The position numbers and the translations under genes are program-made. DNA of 64,000 nucleotides from CAZFBA01 sp964517135 (GTDB taxonomy: Bacteria; Cyanobacteriota; Vampirovibrionia; JBFMGH01), in NCBI GenBank assembly GCA_964517135.1, contig CAZFBA010000015.1, forward strand, positions 1-64,000, written 5' to 3'. Below are positions 9,077 to 17,615 of this stretch, piece by piece; the stretch's first letter is position 1, and every line of letters starts with the position of its first letter. The notes beneath the pieces were generated by a model. It saw nothing but the letters and a program-made list of their open reading frames with translations. It was not told the DNA's origin and did no database searches.

Positions 9077-9159
9077 GGTCTCTGAATAATATAAAAGTTT
9101 GCAGATTCAGGTCGCTGTTTTTGCTTTAATTTGTAACACCTTAATTAATCATAGGTTCC
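9077..9159 (+). repeat. Dispersed repeat family C, diverged copy
   Basis: The ends GTCTCTGAATAAT and AATTAATCATAGGTTCC match the termini of the 20842-20974 copy. The centre is short and lacks the long hairpin. This is the most diverged copy seen. Confidence 0.65.
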
Positions 9160-9175
9160 CTGAAAAATAAAATTA

Positions 9176-9256
9176 CAAAGGGTAAAAAGCAGATATTTAT
9201 CTTTGCTGCACAACAAAAAAATACCCTGAAGATTTTTAGAATTGCTTAATAGTATA
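9176..9256 (+). repeat. Family B remnant with degenerate hairpin
   Basis: The right side (ACCCTGAAGATTTTTAGAATTG…TAGTATA) matches the right flank of family B. The GGGTA…TACCC arms enclose TTTGCTGCACAACAAAAA, a decayed version of the family B hairpin apex. It ends just before the tRNA gene. Confidence 0.5.
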
Positions 9257-9270
9257 AAACCTGTATAAAC

Positions 9271-9354
9271 GGAGAGGGCGGGATTCGAACCCGCGGTGCC
9301 TTTCGACACACAGTCTTTCCAGGACTGCACCTTAAACCGCTCGGACACCTCTCC
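9271..9354 (-). tRNA. tRNA-Ser (anticodon GGA)
   Basis: On the minus strand, GGAGAGG at 9354-9348 pairs with CCTCTCC at 9277-9271 as the acceptor stem. The anticodon stem CAGTC/GACTG encloses a CTGGAAA loop, with the anticodon at 9318-9320. A long variable arm typical of class II tRNA-Ser and a GCGGGTTCGAATCCCGC T-arm follow. The gene is 84 nt and the 3' CCA is not encoded. It should read UCC and UCU codons. Confidence 0.97.
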
Positions 9355-9529
9355 TTATATTCAATTCTCACTTAATATATCACAAGCCCATTTTATAAGA
9401 CCACTCTCATTAAAACAAATTTATATTCTGTCACACAACAATTTCAATTAAGTAAATAATTGTGCCAACACACCATAAAAAGCTAGGCTTATGACATTCT
9501 TTGATTTACAATGTTTAATCAAATGACCA

Positions 9530-9558
9530 TTGTAACAGATAATTATAACTACTATATA
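9530..9558 (+). promoter_or_regulatory. Promoter of the acyl-CoA synthetase-like gene
   Basis: TTGTAA (9530-9535), a 17-bp spacer and TATATA (9553-9558), followed by a short leader with GGAG before the ATG at 9584. Confidence 0.5.
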
Positions 9559-9583
9559 TAGCCAACCAGATGGAGTCTTTACC

Positions 9584-11089
9584 ATGAGTCTGTATCTAAA
9601 ACTCAAAGAACAGGCAGAAAAAAAACCTTATGCCAGGGCCATTATTGATAATGATAAGTCTTTTTCATATTCAGAACTTATGAATTCTGTTGATAGAGCT
9701 GCTTCTGGTCTTAAATCTTTAAATATTAACAAAGATGACCATGTCGGTATGCTCTGTATGAACCAGTATGAATATGTTATGCTGCTCTTTGCTGCCAGTA
9801 AAATAGGTGCTATAACGGTACCTGTCAATTGCATGCAACAAGAAACAATCATAGAATACACTATATTTGATTCTGGTATTAAAATGCTCTTTGTATCAGA
9901 GGAAATATTTCATAAATATTCCAATATAATCAGCCTGGCAGAAGAAAAGCATATAAAAATTATTGTTATTAGCCGTCAAAAGTCTGCTGACAGGTATTTT
10001 TCAACGTTTGAAGAATTTATGATGCTGCCTCAAATATATGTTGAAACAGAAACTTCAGAAGATAATGTTGCCGTCATGCTTTATACATCAGGCACAACAG
10101 GCATGCCCAGAGGAGTTTTATTAACACATAAAAACCTGATATCCAATGTAAACGGCTTTTTTAATGTAACAAAACTTCCAGAAGGAGACAGTGCCATACT
10201 GGCATTACCATTATTCCACGCTTTCGGGCAGATAGTTCTGCTTGTTTGTCTGTTTAATTGCATTACAACCATACTGATACAGCAGTTTGCACCACAGACA
10301 ATACTAAAAAACATGGTAACCTATAAAACCGGAGTACTACCACTGGTACCAACAATGTTTGATATTATTATTACAGCAGCAGAAAAGAAAAATATTACGC
10401 TTGATTTTGTAAATTATTGTGTCACAGGCGGCGCATCTATTTCTACCAGTCTGTACAGGAAAATCATTGAAACCACAGGAGCCAGAATCATCGAAGGATA
10501 TGGTCTGACAGAAACATCACCTGTTATAACTATCTCTCAATCGGAAATATGCTACAAAGAAAACTCTGTAGGAAAACCCATACCCGGCGTAAAGGTTAGG
10601 CTTGAAGAGGACGGCGAAATTTCTATCAGCGGTAACTCTGTCTTTAAAGGTTACTGGAATGATATAGAGGCTAATATGAAATGCTTTACCCCTGACGGAT
10701 ATTTCAGAACAGGCGATACAGGCTATATAGACAATGAAGGGTATGTTTATATTACTGATAGAAAAAAAGATATCATAATTCGTGCCGGTGAAAATATATC
10801 ACCCAAGCAAATTGAAGATGTTTTGTATCAATTTGAGGCACTAAGAGATGTTGCTGTATTTGGTGTAAAAGATTTAAAACTGGGTGAAGCAATTCTTTGC
10901 GCTATCGAAACAGAAGCCGAACTGGATAAAAAAGAGCTCAGACAATATTGTAAAAACAGACTGCCAGCGCATATGATACCAGAAGATTTTATTCTTATGC
11001 CACAATTGCCACGTAATGTGCTGGGCAAAGTGTTAAAGTTTAAACTTAGAGAAACATTTGCCAGACAGCTTACTGTTAGTGGCAACTAA
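9584..11089 (+). CDS. AMP-forming acyl-CoA synthetase/ligase (ANL superfamily)
   Basis: Activates a carboxylate with ATP to an acyl-adenylate and transfers it, normally to CoA. The 501-residue product has the P-loop YTSGTTGMPRG (167-177), the adenylate-binding EGYGLTETSPV motif, the hinge motif GYFRTGDTGYI and the catalytic-lysine context NVLGKVLKFKLRE near the C terminus. All key motifs are intact. Length and motifs fit a medium- or long-chain fatty-acid CoA ligase. The exact acyl chain is unknown, and an acyl-carrier protein could be the acceptor. GGAG precedes the ATG. It is a single-gene unit ending at a bidirectional terminator. Confidence 0.9.
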   Translation: MSLYLKLKEQAEKKPYARAIIDNDKSFSYSELMNSVDRAASGLKSLNINKDDHVGMLCMNQYEYVMLLFAASKIGAITVPVNCMQQETIIEYTIFDSGIKMLFVSEEIFHKYSNIISLAEEKHIKIIVISRQKSADRYFSTFEEFMMLPQIYVETETSEDNVAVMLYTSGTTGMPRGVLLTHKNLISNVNGFFNVTKLPEGDSAILALPLFHAFGQIVLLVCLFNCITTILIQQFAPQTILKNMVTYKTGVLPLVPTMFDIIITAAEKKNITLDFVNYCVTGGASISTSLYRKIIETTGARIIEGYGLTETSPVITISQSEICYKENSVGKPIPGVKVRLEEDGEISISGNSVFKGYWNDIEANMKCFTPDGYFRTGDTGYIDNEGYVYITDRKKDIIIRAGENISPKQIEDVLYQFEALRDVAVFGVKDLKLGEAILCAIETEAELDKKELRQYCKNRLPAHMIPEDFILMPQLPRNVLGKVLKFKLRETFARQLTVSGN

Positions 11090-11144
11090 TACCGCCTGGT
11101 TTACTGATTTTATTTATTGCTCTAAATACTTGCAGGCAAACTTA

Positions 11145-11173
11145 AATAGCAGACCCCTGTGAGGACTGCTATT
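11145..11173. terminator. Bidirectional terminator between convergent genes
   Basis: AATAGCAG (11145-11152) pairs with CTGCTATT (11166-11173), and an inner CCC/AGG-type stem extends it. It lies between the plus-strand synthetase (stop 11089) and the minus-strand PC4-like gene (stop 11197). Confidence 0.6.
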
Positions 11174-11196
11174 AATTAATGATACCTTATAAATTT

Positions 11197-11448
11197 CTAT
11201 TCTTCGTTTTCATCTTCTTCTGTGACGCCGAGTTCTTCTTTAGCTTTTTCGAGTGCTTCAATGACGTCATCAATTTTATCCGGCGGAACAGTAATACCTT
11301 TTTTTGTTGGGTTCCAGTTATCACCTTCATCAGTAGTATAGTAAATTCTTAGGTCTACATACTTTTTGCCTTTATATTCATTGATAGCTATTTGCAATTC
11401 TTCTGTCGCATTTCTTTCAATGAGGCCTAATAATGTTCTTTCTGCCAT
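11197..11448 (-). CDS. PC4-like (YdbC-type) single-stranded nucleic-acid-binding protein
   Basis: The 83-residue product ends in an acidic tail. Its core, with LRIYYTTDEGDNWNPTKKGI at about 33-52 followed by a helix beginning VPPDKIDDVIEAL, matches the PC4/p15 fold: a strand, then W-P-T-KKGI, then the C-terminal helix. PC4-family proteins bind single-stranded DNA or RNA as dimers and assist transcription, replication or repair. AAGGAG precedes the ATG. It starts 17 bp after the stop of the CutA-like gene, so the two probably share a transcript. The family call rests on motif resemblance only. Confidence 0.75.
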   Translation of the reverse strand: MAERTLLGLIERNATEELQIAINEYKGKKYVDLRIYYTTDEGDNWNPTKKGITVPPDKIDDVIEALEKAKEELGVTEEDENEE

Positions 11449-11465
11449 TTTTGACTCCTTATTTA

Positions 11466-11786
11466 TTAACTGACAATAACTTTATCCATCCATTGAAGAT
11501 AATCTCTGAGGCCTGCTTCGATAGGTAGAAGAATAATTTCTGGTACATCATATGTATGGAGGTTTTGAACTTCTTTTTTTAAATCATCGAAAACAGAAAA
11601 CTTTGTTTTAACGACAAGCAACAGCTCTTTATCGTCACATACTTTGCCTTCCCAGAGATATATTGATCGAATTTGAGGTATAATGTTAACACAGGCAGCC
11701 AATTTTTTTTCTACTAATACCCCGGCTATTTTAGCTGCCATTTCTTCATCGGGAACAGTGATAAAAGCGATCGCATGCTGATTCAT
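11466..11786 (-). CDS. cutA: CutA1-like divalent-ion tolerance protein
   Basis: A 106-residue protein with the hallmark CutA1 strings: FITVPDEEMAAKIA, VEKKLAACVNIIP, YLWEGKV and the C-terminal VPEIILLPIEAG. CutA1 forms very stable PII-like trimers. Copper tolerance has been proposed, but the role is unclear in most bacteria. I prefer the ATG at 11786; a GTG four codons earlier (11798) lies too close to AAAGGA. It is the first gene of a two-gene unit with the PC4-like gene. Confidence 0.9.
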   Translation of the reverse strand: MNQHAIAFITVPDEEMAAKIAGVLVEKKLAACVNIIPQIRSIYLWEGKVCDDKELLLVVKTKFSVFDDLKKEVQNLHTYDVPEIILLPIEAGLRDYLQWMDKVIVS

Positions 11787-11919
11787 CGATTTGACCACAT
11801 CCTTTGATAATTAACAATGATATTCAAATATATAATAAATTCAAATTATTGCAAGGGTAGATTTAAAATATTTTTGTCTGTATTAAGATCAGTACAATCA
11901 TAGAACAAATTATAATAGA

Positions 11920-12005
11920 GATCTCTGAATAAGTTAAAAGTTCTCAGATTCAAGAAATTGGTATCTTTGCTGGAATCAGTAATTCAGTAATTAATCAGAG
12001 GTTCC
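11920..12005 (+). repeat. Dispersed repeat family C, short copy
   Basis: GATCTCTGAATAAGTTAAAA at the left and TAATTAATCAGAGGTTCC at the right match the 20842 copy. The central hairpin is replaced by a short GGTATC-type join. The repeat ends exactly where a fragment of family A begins (12006). Confidence 0.8.
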
Positions 12006-12034
12006 AATAAACATTTAGGGTAAAAATCCTTTAA
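12006..12034 (+). repeat. Fragment of repeat family A
   Basis: AATAAACATTTAGGGTAAAA and the following TCCTTTAA closely match the right end of the family A copy at about 24041-24070. The rest of the element is missing. It abuts family C without a spacer, which suggests one element inserted into or recombined with the other. The remaining 12035-12194 shows no gene. Confidence 0.55.
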
Positions 12035-12194
12035 AACGGTATTTATAGTGAACGAATAATTTAATACCTCTTACCTGTCATATTAGCGTTTTGGGGTAAT
12101 AAAGTTTTTCCGGAAAGAAATTTTAAAAATTAAAGTATTCATCGGTTTTATAATACTTTGATAAAAATTCTTTCTATGATATATCATGTAATTG

Positions 12195-13301
12195 ATGACA
12201 AGAACTAAAGAACGAGAGACAACTTTTAAAATAATAACAGTTATAATTACTATTATTGCCTGCATTACACTTGCAGAAATAGTATTAAGATTTGGGCTGC
12301 CCCACCTAAAAAAATCTGACTTCAGAAAAAGCCGCTACCCGGGAGTAATATATGAATATAAACCAAACCTGAACTTTTATCACCAGAGACATCAGACCCA
12401 AATTACACTTAATTCACACGGTTTTAGAGATAAAGAATTTTCAAAAGATAAACCGGAAGGCCTGATAAGAATTCTTTGCCTCGGAGATTCTGCTACATAT
12501 GGTCATGGCATTAAAAATGTTGACGAAACTTACCCCGCCATGCTGGAAAAAATATTGAATGAAAACTCTAAGATCCCTTTTGAGACCTATAATATGGGCG
12601 TTGAGGGGTATAATACACACCATGAAGTTGCTGTGTTGAAACATAAGGGCTTGAAATTTAATCCAGATATAGCTATCATAGCATTAAACTTCGGTGATGC
12701 TGGTCGTGACTGGATCATAGTTAAAAATGGTCAGGTAATGAACAATATACCAAGGCCACCGTTTTTACAAAAAGCTATGCCTGATTCTGTTCACGATTTT
12801 TTAGCCAATAATTTGCTGATTTACTATTATTTAGACATTGCACTCTACAGGCATTTTATGTCTTTCAGTGATAAATATCATTTTTATTCAAATATGGCTG
12901 AAAAAACACACCTTGAAGACAATATAGCTGATAGTAAGATCTTTGATGAGAAAAGCCTGCTGGATTTCAAACAAATTTGTCAGAAACATAATCTTCATTG
13001 TATTGTAGCTATTATGCCATGGTTTAATATTATTGTTAATGAGACATCACCGGAATTACAGGGACTTCAGAAGCTGATTGCCTTCCTTAAAAATCATAAC
13101 ATTGAATATGTAGACCTGTTCAAACCTGTATTATACGAAAATGCTGATACTAACCTTGAAATACATGACTACATGGAGTCTTTAAAGGTAAGCAAAACTG
13201 ATCCACATCCCAATGAGAAAGCTTTAAAGCTTTACGCAGAAGAAATTGCTGATTATATCCTCAATAAAACAAATCAATCAATCACTAAAACTATAGAATA
13301 A
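12195..13301 (+). CDS. Membrane-anchored SGNH/GDSL-type hydrolase
   Basis: A 368-residue protein with an N-terminal membrane segment (about 11-33) followed by an extracytoplasmic SGNH hydrolase domain. The block I nucleophile Ser99 lies in LGDSATYGHG, and the catalytic Asp/His pair is in KTDPHPNEKA near residue 340. NMGVEGYNT provides a block II-like Gly. SGNH proteins of this layout act as esterases or acetyl transferases on envelope glycans; the substrate here is unknown. The ATG at 12195 has no clear ribosome site, and a TTG one codon earlier is possible, so the start is uncertain. Confidence 0.75.
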   Translation: MTRTKERETTFKIITVIITIIACITLAEIVLRFGLPHLKKSDFRKSRYPGVIYEYKPNLNFYHQRHQTQITLNSHGFRDKEFSKDKPEGLIRILCLGDSATYGHGIKNVDETYPAMLEKILNENSKIPFETYNMGVEGYNTHHEVAVLKHKGLKFNPDIAIIALNFGDAGRDWIIVKNGQVMNNIPRPPFLQKAMPDSVHDFLANNLLIYYYLDIALYRHFMSFSDKYHFYSNMAEKTHLEDNIADSKIFDEKSLLDFKQICQKHNLHCIVAIMPWFNIIVNETSPELQGLQKLIAFLKNHNIEYVDLFKPVLYENADTNLEIHDYMESLKVSKTDPHPNEKALKLYAEEIADYILNKTNQSITKTIE

Positions 13302-13420
13302 GCATTTTAACAGTTTTTTATTAAAAAAATTCGTATACCAGCAACAAAAATTTCTTTTTTCCAGTAAAATTGAAATGTGAAACCATTTCTGTAAGTTCAA
13401 CCCAATACAAAGGATACACT

Positions 13421-16198
13421 ATGCTGAGCGGAAACGAAATAAGAAATAAATTTGTTGGCTATTTCAGGGATAAAAGAAACCATAAACACCTGCCTAGCTC
13501 GAGTTTGATACCTGATAACCCGACCGTGCTATTGACACCTGCCGGTATGTTACAATTTGTACCGATCTTTTTAGGCTACAGTGCCCCCCCCGCCCCCCCC
13601 AGGGTTGTAACCTACCAGAAATGCGTTCGTGCTGGCGGCAAGGATTCAGATATAGAAAACGTTGGCCGCACACCAAGGCACCACACCTTCTTTGAAATGC
13701 TGGGCAATTTTAGCTTTGGAGATTATTTTAAAGATGAGATAATACCCTGGTCATGGGAATTTGTCACAGAAGATTTGTCTTTATCCGAAGATAAACTCTG
13801 GATTACGATATATGAAGAAGACGAAGAAGCTTTTGAAATATGGAAAAACAAAGTAGGCATACCTGAAGATAAAATAATAAGGTGTGGACGTAAAGATAAT
13901 TTCTGGGGTCCACCCGGCCCTACCGGCCCCTGTGGGCCATGTACAGAAATACATTTTGACCTGGGCGAGCAATTTGCCTGCGGTGATAACTGCCTGCCCG
14001 GCAAATGCGAGTGTGATCGCTATGTTGAAATATGGAACCTGGTATTTATGGAGCTTTTCCTTGATGAAAAGGGTAACTATTCACCACTGGAAAAGAAAAA
14101 CGTTGATACCGGCATGGGTCTTGAACGTATAGCCATGTGCTGCCAGCAAAAATTATCCACTTTTGAAACAGACCTGCTTAAACCAGTACTGGATAAAGTA
14201 TGTGCTATAACAGGCAAACACTATAATGAAGACAGAAAAACAGATACCAGCCTGCGTATCATTACTGATCATGCCCGATGTGTAACATTCATGGTAGCTG
14301 ATGGGCTTGTACCAGGAAATGCTGGTAGGAATTATGTCTTGAGAATGATTCTTAGAAGGGCACTTCGCCATGGCAAAATACTGGGTGTGGCTGGCAGCTT
14401 CCTATATACCATTGTTGATGATGTCATAAAGCTTTACAAAGACGCTTATCCCGAGCTGGAGAAAAAACAGGATAAGATCATAGATATTATTAAAACAGAA
14501 GAAGAACGCTTTACAAAAACGATTGATCGTGGCATGGTGCTGCTTTACAACATTATAGAAAAGTCTCAGGCAGAAGGCAAAAAGATTATCTCCGGTAAAG
14601 ATGCATTTAAACTCTATGATACCTATGGTTTTCCGTTAGAGTTAACCATTGAAATAGCCAGTGAAGAGAATATCGAGATAGATATAGATGAATTTGTATC
14701 TTATATGAATGAACAGCGTGAGCGTGCCAGACAGTCACATGTAATAGAAAACCTGACAGATGCCCTTGTTTATGCCGGTATAATGAAAGAAACAGGGCCG
14801 ACAGAGTTTACAGGTTACAATACAACAAAAGATTATGGCAGGCTGCTTTACATAATAAAAGATGGAAAAGTAGTAGAAACAGCTGAATCAGGTGACTTAA
14901 TAGAAGTAATTATTAACAGAACGCCATTTTATGGTGAATCAGGTGGCCAGGTAGGTGATACAGGAAATATTGTTGTGCATGACATTGATGAATCAATGAT
15001 CACTGACCCGGTTGATCTGGCAGAAGGTCTTATAGCAGCAACTATGTATACCCCTCCGCTGTCGTCTGCTTCTATTGAAGTCAATCAAGAAGAAACAATA
15101 TCTGCACGACTTAAAGTTGTTAATACTACAAAATATGAAGATCTCATTATACATAGATGCGAAGTAGAAGAAGGTGAGGTAACCCTCAACAAACCTGTTA
15201 TGACAGAGGTTAACACTGAACGCAGAAAAGATATCGCCCGCCACCACACAGCCACGCACCTTATTCATTCAGCACTGAAAAAAGTACTGGGCGATGGAGT
15301 TAATCAATCCGGGTCAATGGTGGCCGCTGATAGAGCCCGTTTTGACTTTTCTTTCAATAAAGCACTGAGCTTTGATCAGCTGAAAAAGATTGAATACTGG
15401 GTTAATGAATGGATACAGGCAGATTTTAACCGTGAAGTAGAAGTAATGACACCAGAAGAAGCCAAAAAGGCAGGCGCTATTGCGCTTTTTGGAGAAAAAT
15501 ACTCTGATACTGTCAGGGTAGTTAAATATGGTGCTATAAGCAAAGAGCTATGCGGCGGTACACATATTGATAGCACAGGGCAAATTCATATATGCAAAAT
15601 CATTGGTGAAGAAGCTCTTGCCGCAGGTGTCAGAAGGCTTGAGGCTGTCTGTGGCAGGCAGGCTCTGAATTATGTCAATGCGCATGAAAAACAGGTTTAT
15701 TCTCTGTCTACAACCCTTAAGGTTCCACCTGAAGAGGTTTCAGAGAGGGTCAACAAGCTTATGGATGAACTAAGAAACACAGAAAAAAAACTTAAAGCTT
15801 TAAACTCTGAACTGGCTTTGACAAAGGTAGATAACCTTATTGAAAAGGCTATAAATTGCAATGATTTTCGCCTGCTATCCGCCCGAGTGGATAATCTTAA
15901 TTCAGATTCATTAAAAGCCGCTGCCGAAAAACTTAACGACAAACTGGGTGAAAGTATTGTTGTCATAGGGTCTTATGATAATGAGAGCGGTAAAGTGACT
16001 ATAGTAACTAAAGTATCACCGGGCCTTGTTGAGAAGTCTTATCATGCAGGTAATATAGCCAGCAGTGTAGCTGCTATCTGTGGCGGCAGAGGCGGAGGAA
16101 AGCCCGGCTTTGCTCAGGCAGGAGCTAAAGATGCTTCAAAACTTGATGAGGCTCTGAAAAGCGTTAAAGACAACGTTTCACAAAAAGCTAATACCTAG
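13421..16198 (+). CDS. alaS: Alanyl-tRNA synthetase
   Basis: Charges tRNA-Ala and edits Ser/Gly mischarging. The 925-residue product has the class II catalytic core (RTPRHHTFFEMLGNFSFGDY). A Cys cluster FACGDNCLPGKCECDRY lies in the catalytic domain. The editing domain follows, with H-x3-H in HHTATHLIH and CGGTHI, then a coiled region and the C-Ala domain (CGGRGGGKPGFAQAG). The ATG at 13421 follows AAAGGA. An upstream in-frame ATG at 13370 adds an unsupported tail. Two runs of eight C separated by one G (13584-13600) encode Pro/Ala in the catalytic domain. The gene leads a coupled unit with the next two genes. Confidence 0.97.
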   Translation: MLSGNEIRNKFVGYFRDKRNHKHLPSSSLIPDNPTVLLTPAGMLQFVPIFLGYSAPPAPPRVVTYQKCVRAGGKDSDIENVGRTPRHHTFFEMLGNFSFGDYFKDEIIPWSWEFVTEDLSLSEDKLWITIYEEDEEAFEIWKNKVGIPEDKIIRCGRKDNFWGPPGPTGPCGPCTEIHFDLGEQFACGDNCLPGKCECDRYVEIWNLVFMELFLDEKGNYSPLEKKNVDTGMGLERIAMCCQQKLSTFETDLLKPVLDKVCAITGKHYNEDRKTDTSLRIITDHARCVTFMVADGLVPGNAGRNYVLRMILRRALRHGKILGVAGSFLYTIVDDVIKLYKDAYPELEKKQDKIIDIIKTEEERFTKTIDRGMVLLYNIIEKSQAEGKKIISGKDAFKLYDTYGFPLELTIEIASEENIEIDIDEFVSYMNEQRERARQSHVIENLTDALVYAGIMKETGPTEFTGYNTTKDYGRLLYIIKDGKVVETAESGDLIEVIINRTPFYGESGGQVGDTGNIVVHDIDESMITDPVDLAEGLIAATMYTPPLSSASIEVNQEETISARLKVVNTTKYEDLIIHRCEVEEGEVTLNKPVMTEVNTERRKDIARHHTATHLIHSALKKVLGDGVNQSGSMVAADRARFDFSFNKALSFDQLKKIEYWVNEWIQADFNREVEVMTPEEAKKAGAIALFGEKYSDTVRVVKYGAISKELCGGTHIDSTGQIHICKIIGEEALAAGVRRLEAVCGRQALNYVNAHEKQVYSLSTTLKVPPEEVSERVNKLMDELRNTEKKLKALNSELALTKVDNLIEKAINCNDFRLLSARVDNLNSDSLKAAAEKLNDKLGESIVVIGSYDNESGKVTIVTKVSPGLVEKSYHAGNIASSVAAICGGRGGGKPGFAQAGAKDASKLDEALKSVKDNVSQKANT

Positions 16199-16208
16199 AG
16201 GTTCAGTA

Positions 16209-16976
16209 ATGTCAATAAATATTAAATGTAACGACCATATTTATCAAGATATAGAAACTGTTTTGCTCAATGTAGATGGAACATTACTCAATTATAATGA
16301 GTTGTGGTTGAAGCAGATTGGTTATTTAGCTCAAAGGCTTGCAGAGATGCACTCAGAAACAAGGGGAGAGCTTTTTAGAATAAGGGCCATGCTAACAAAA
16401 GTTCTCGGGGTGGATCCTGAGACAGAAGAAATAGACTTCACCGGGCCGTTTTTTTCCTGTGATGAGAGCCAGATCTTTATGGCCATAGGGTCAATACTTT
16501 ATATTAATAACGTCAGCTGGCAGAAAACCTTTGAATCCATTGAAAAGATTGTCGATGAGATGAAAAAGGAGCTTGACATCACTGCTTACACTTCTGTTTA
16601 TGCAGATTCATTAGAGTTTTTAGAATACTTTACAAAGTTAGTAAAAGTGATAACCTTTTCACGGAGGTCATTTGAGGATACAAGTAAGCTTTTAAAGCAT
16701 TTTAATCTGTGTCAAATGATTGAAAAACATTGTGATTTAAGCCTTAAGGTGGGTAATACATCGTCAGGCTTCATTGAAAACCTTTGCATAGAGCATCATT
16801 TAACACCCGAAAAAACTTTGCTGATTGCAGATAGCCTTAATGATTTGTCAATAAATGAAAATATATCGCTCAAAAGGCTGGCAATTAATAGAAATTTAGC
16901 TGATAATAGTTATTATAAAAATTTTCATTTGCAGCAGGTTATTAAAAATTTTAAGGATGTTGAAGAAGCGGTATGA
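16209..16976 (+). CDS. HAD-fold protein with Asn at the nucleophile position
   Basis: A 255-residue HAD-superfamily protein. Motif I reads LLNVDGTLL where active phosphatases have DxDGT, so the nucleophile Asp is Asn21, while the general-acid Asp23 remains. Motif II is likely the Ser in ITFSRRS and motif IV is ADSLND. Loss of the nucleophile predicts no classical phosphatase activity; it may bind a ligand or work by another route, or the call may be affected by a sequence error. GAGG precedes the ATG. It starts 10 bp after alaS and overlaps the next gene by 4 bp (ATGA). Confidence 0.7.
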   Translation: MSINIKCNDHIYQDIETVLLNVDGTLLNYNELWLKQIGYLAQRLAEMHSETRGELFRIRAMLTKVLGVDPETEEIDFTGPFFSCDESQIFMAIGSILYINNVSWQKTFESIEKIVDEMKKELDITAYTSVYADSLEFLEYFTKLVKVITFSRRSFEDTSKLLKHFNLCQMIEKHCDLSLKVGNTSSGFIENLCIEHHLTPEKTLLIADSLNDLSINENISLKRLAINRNLADNSYYKNFHLQQVIKNFKDVEEAV

Positions 16977-17425
16977 ATAGAAGAGAAAAAGGTTTAACTT
17001 TAATAGAGCTTGCTATGGTAGCAGTTATAATAGGTATATTGGCCTTAATGAGCGGTGCAATGCTTCTTAACGCAGCAGATAAAGCTAAAGAGGGCGTTGT
17101 GAAAGCTAATGTAGCGACAGCCAGTTCGTCGTTTATTTTTAAGCTGAATGAATCGGCAGATGTGAATGTTGAAGAGTTGATACCGCAGGTAGTTGCGGAG
17201 CTTAATGATCCTGATGGAGTAGAAGATTCATCAGATGAGATTAAGAGCCCTTATAACTCTGAGATATTTGCGTTTACGACTGATGCTGCTGCTGAAGCCG
17301 GTCAGGTAACAGTAACGACGGATGATAGTCATTCTGTTATCATTAAGGGTTATGGTGAAAAGGGCAGTGCCGGCTCACCTATTATGACGAAAACGGTTAC
17401 GCCTATTGAGAGTAGCGAAAGCTAG
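16973..17425 (+). CDS. Type IV pilin/pseudopilin-like prepilin
   Basis: A 150-residue prepilin. A short basic leader (MNRREKG) ends at the prepilin-peptidase site G7|L8. The mature end LTLIELAMVAVIIGILA keeps Glu at +5 and a hydrophobic helix. The first mature residue is Leu instead of the usual Phe. The rest is a small, acidic, Cys-free globular domain. It could be a type IV pilin, a minor pilin or a type II secretion pseudopilin; no pil or gsp gene is nearby. Its start overlaps the HAD gene (ATGA), giving an odd alaS-HAD-pilin unit that ends before the terminator at 17568. Confidence 0.8.
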   Translation: MNRREKGLTLIELAMVAVIIGILALMSGAMLLNAADKAKEGVVKANVATASSSFIFKLNESADVNVEELIPQVVAELNDPDGVEDSSDEIKSPYNSEIFAFTTDAAAEAGQVTVTTDDSHSVIIKGYGEKGSAGSPIMTKTVTPIESSES

Positions 17426-17567
17426 CAGGAAATAAAACTGTTATACGTTAAAATTAGAATCCTGAATAAGTTCAGGAGAATACCTGCTTTCGTTCAAATG
17501 TTTGCTTGCTCAGCAAGTCTGAGCAAATAGCATCCTTTTCTTGTATGGCAGGAGAATAGGGTAGTTA

Positions 17568-17590
17568 AAAGCCCGCTAATAGCGGGCTTT
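17568..17590. terminator. Hairpin terminator between convergent transcripts
   Basis: AAAGCCCGC, a 5-base loop (TAATA) and GCGGGCTTT form a perfect 9-bp stem. On the minus strand it is followed by TTTT, fitting termination of the LysM gene. It can also stop the alaS-HAD-pilin transcript. Confidence 0.8.
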
Positions 17591-17615
17591 GCGGGTTGAA
17601 AATTTCGGTAAACTG

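Noticed and set aside
9145..9348. 67-codon minus-strand ORF
   Set aside because: It overlaps nearly all of the tRNA-Ser gene; the translation is only the tRNA sequence read as protein.
13370..13420. N-terminal extension of AlaRS
   Set aside because: The extra 17 residues have no ribosome site and do not match the family's N terminus, while AAAGGA supports 13421.
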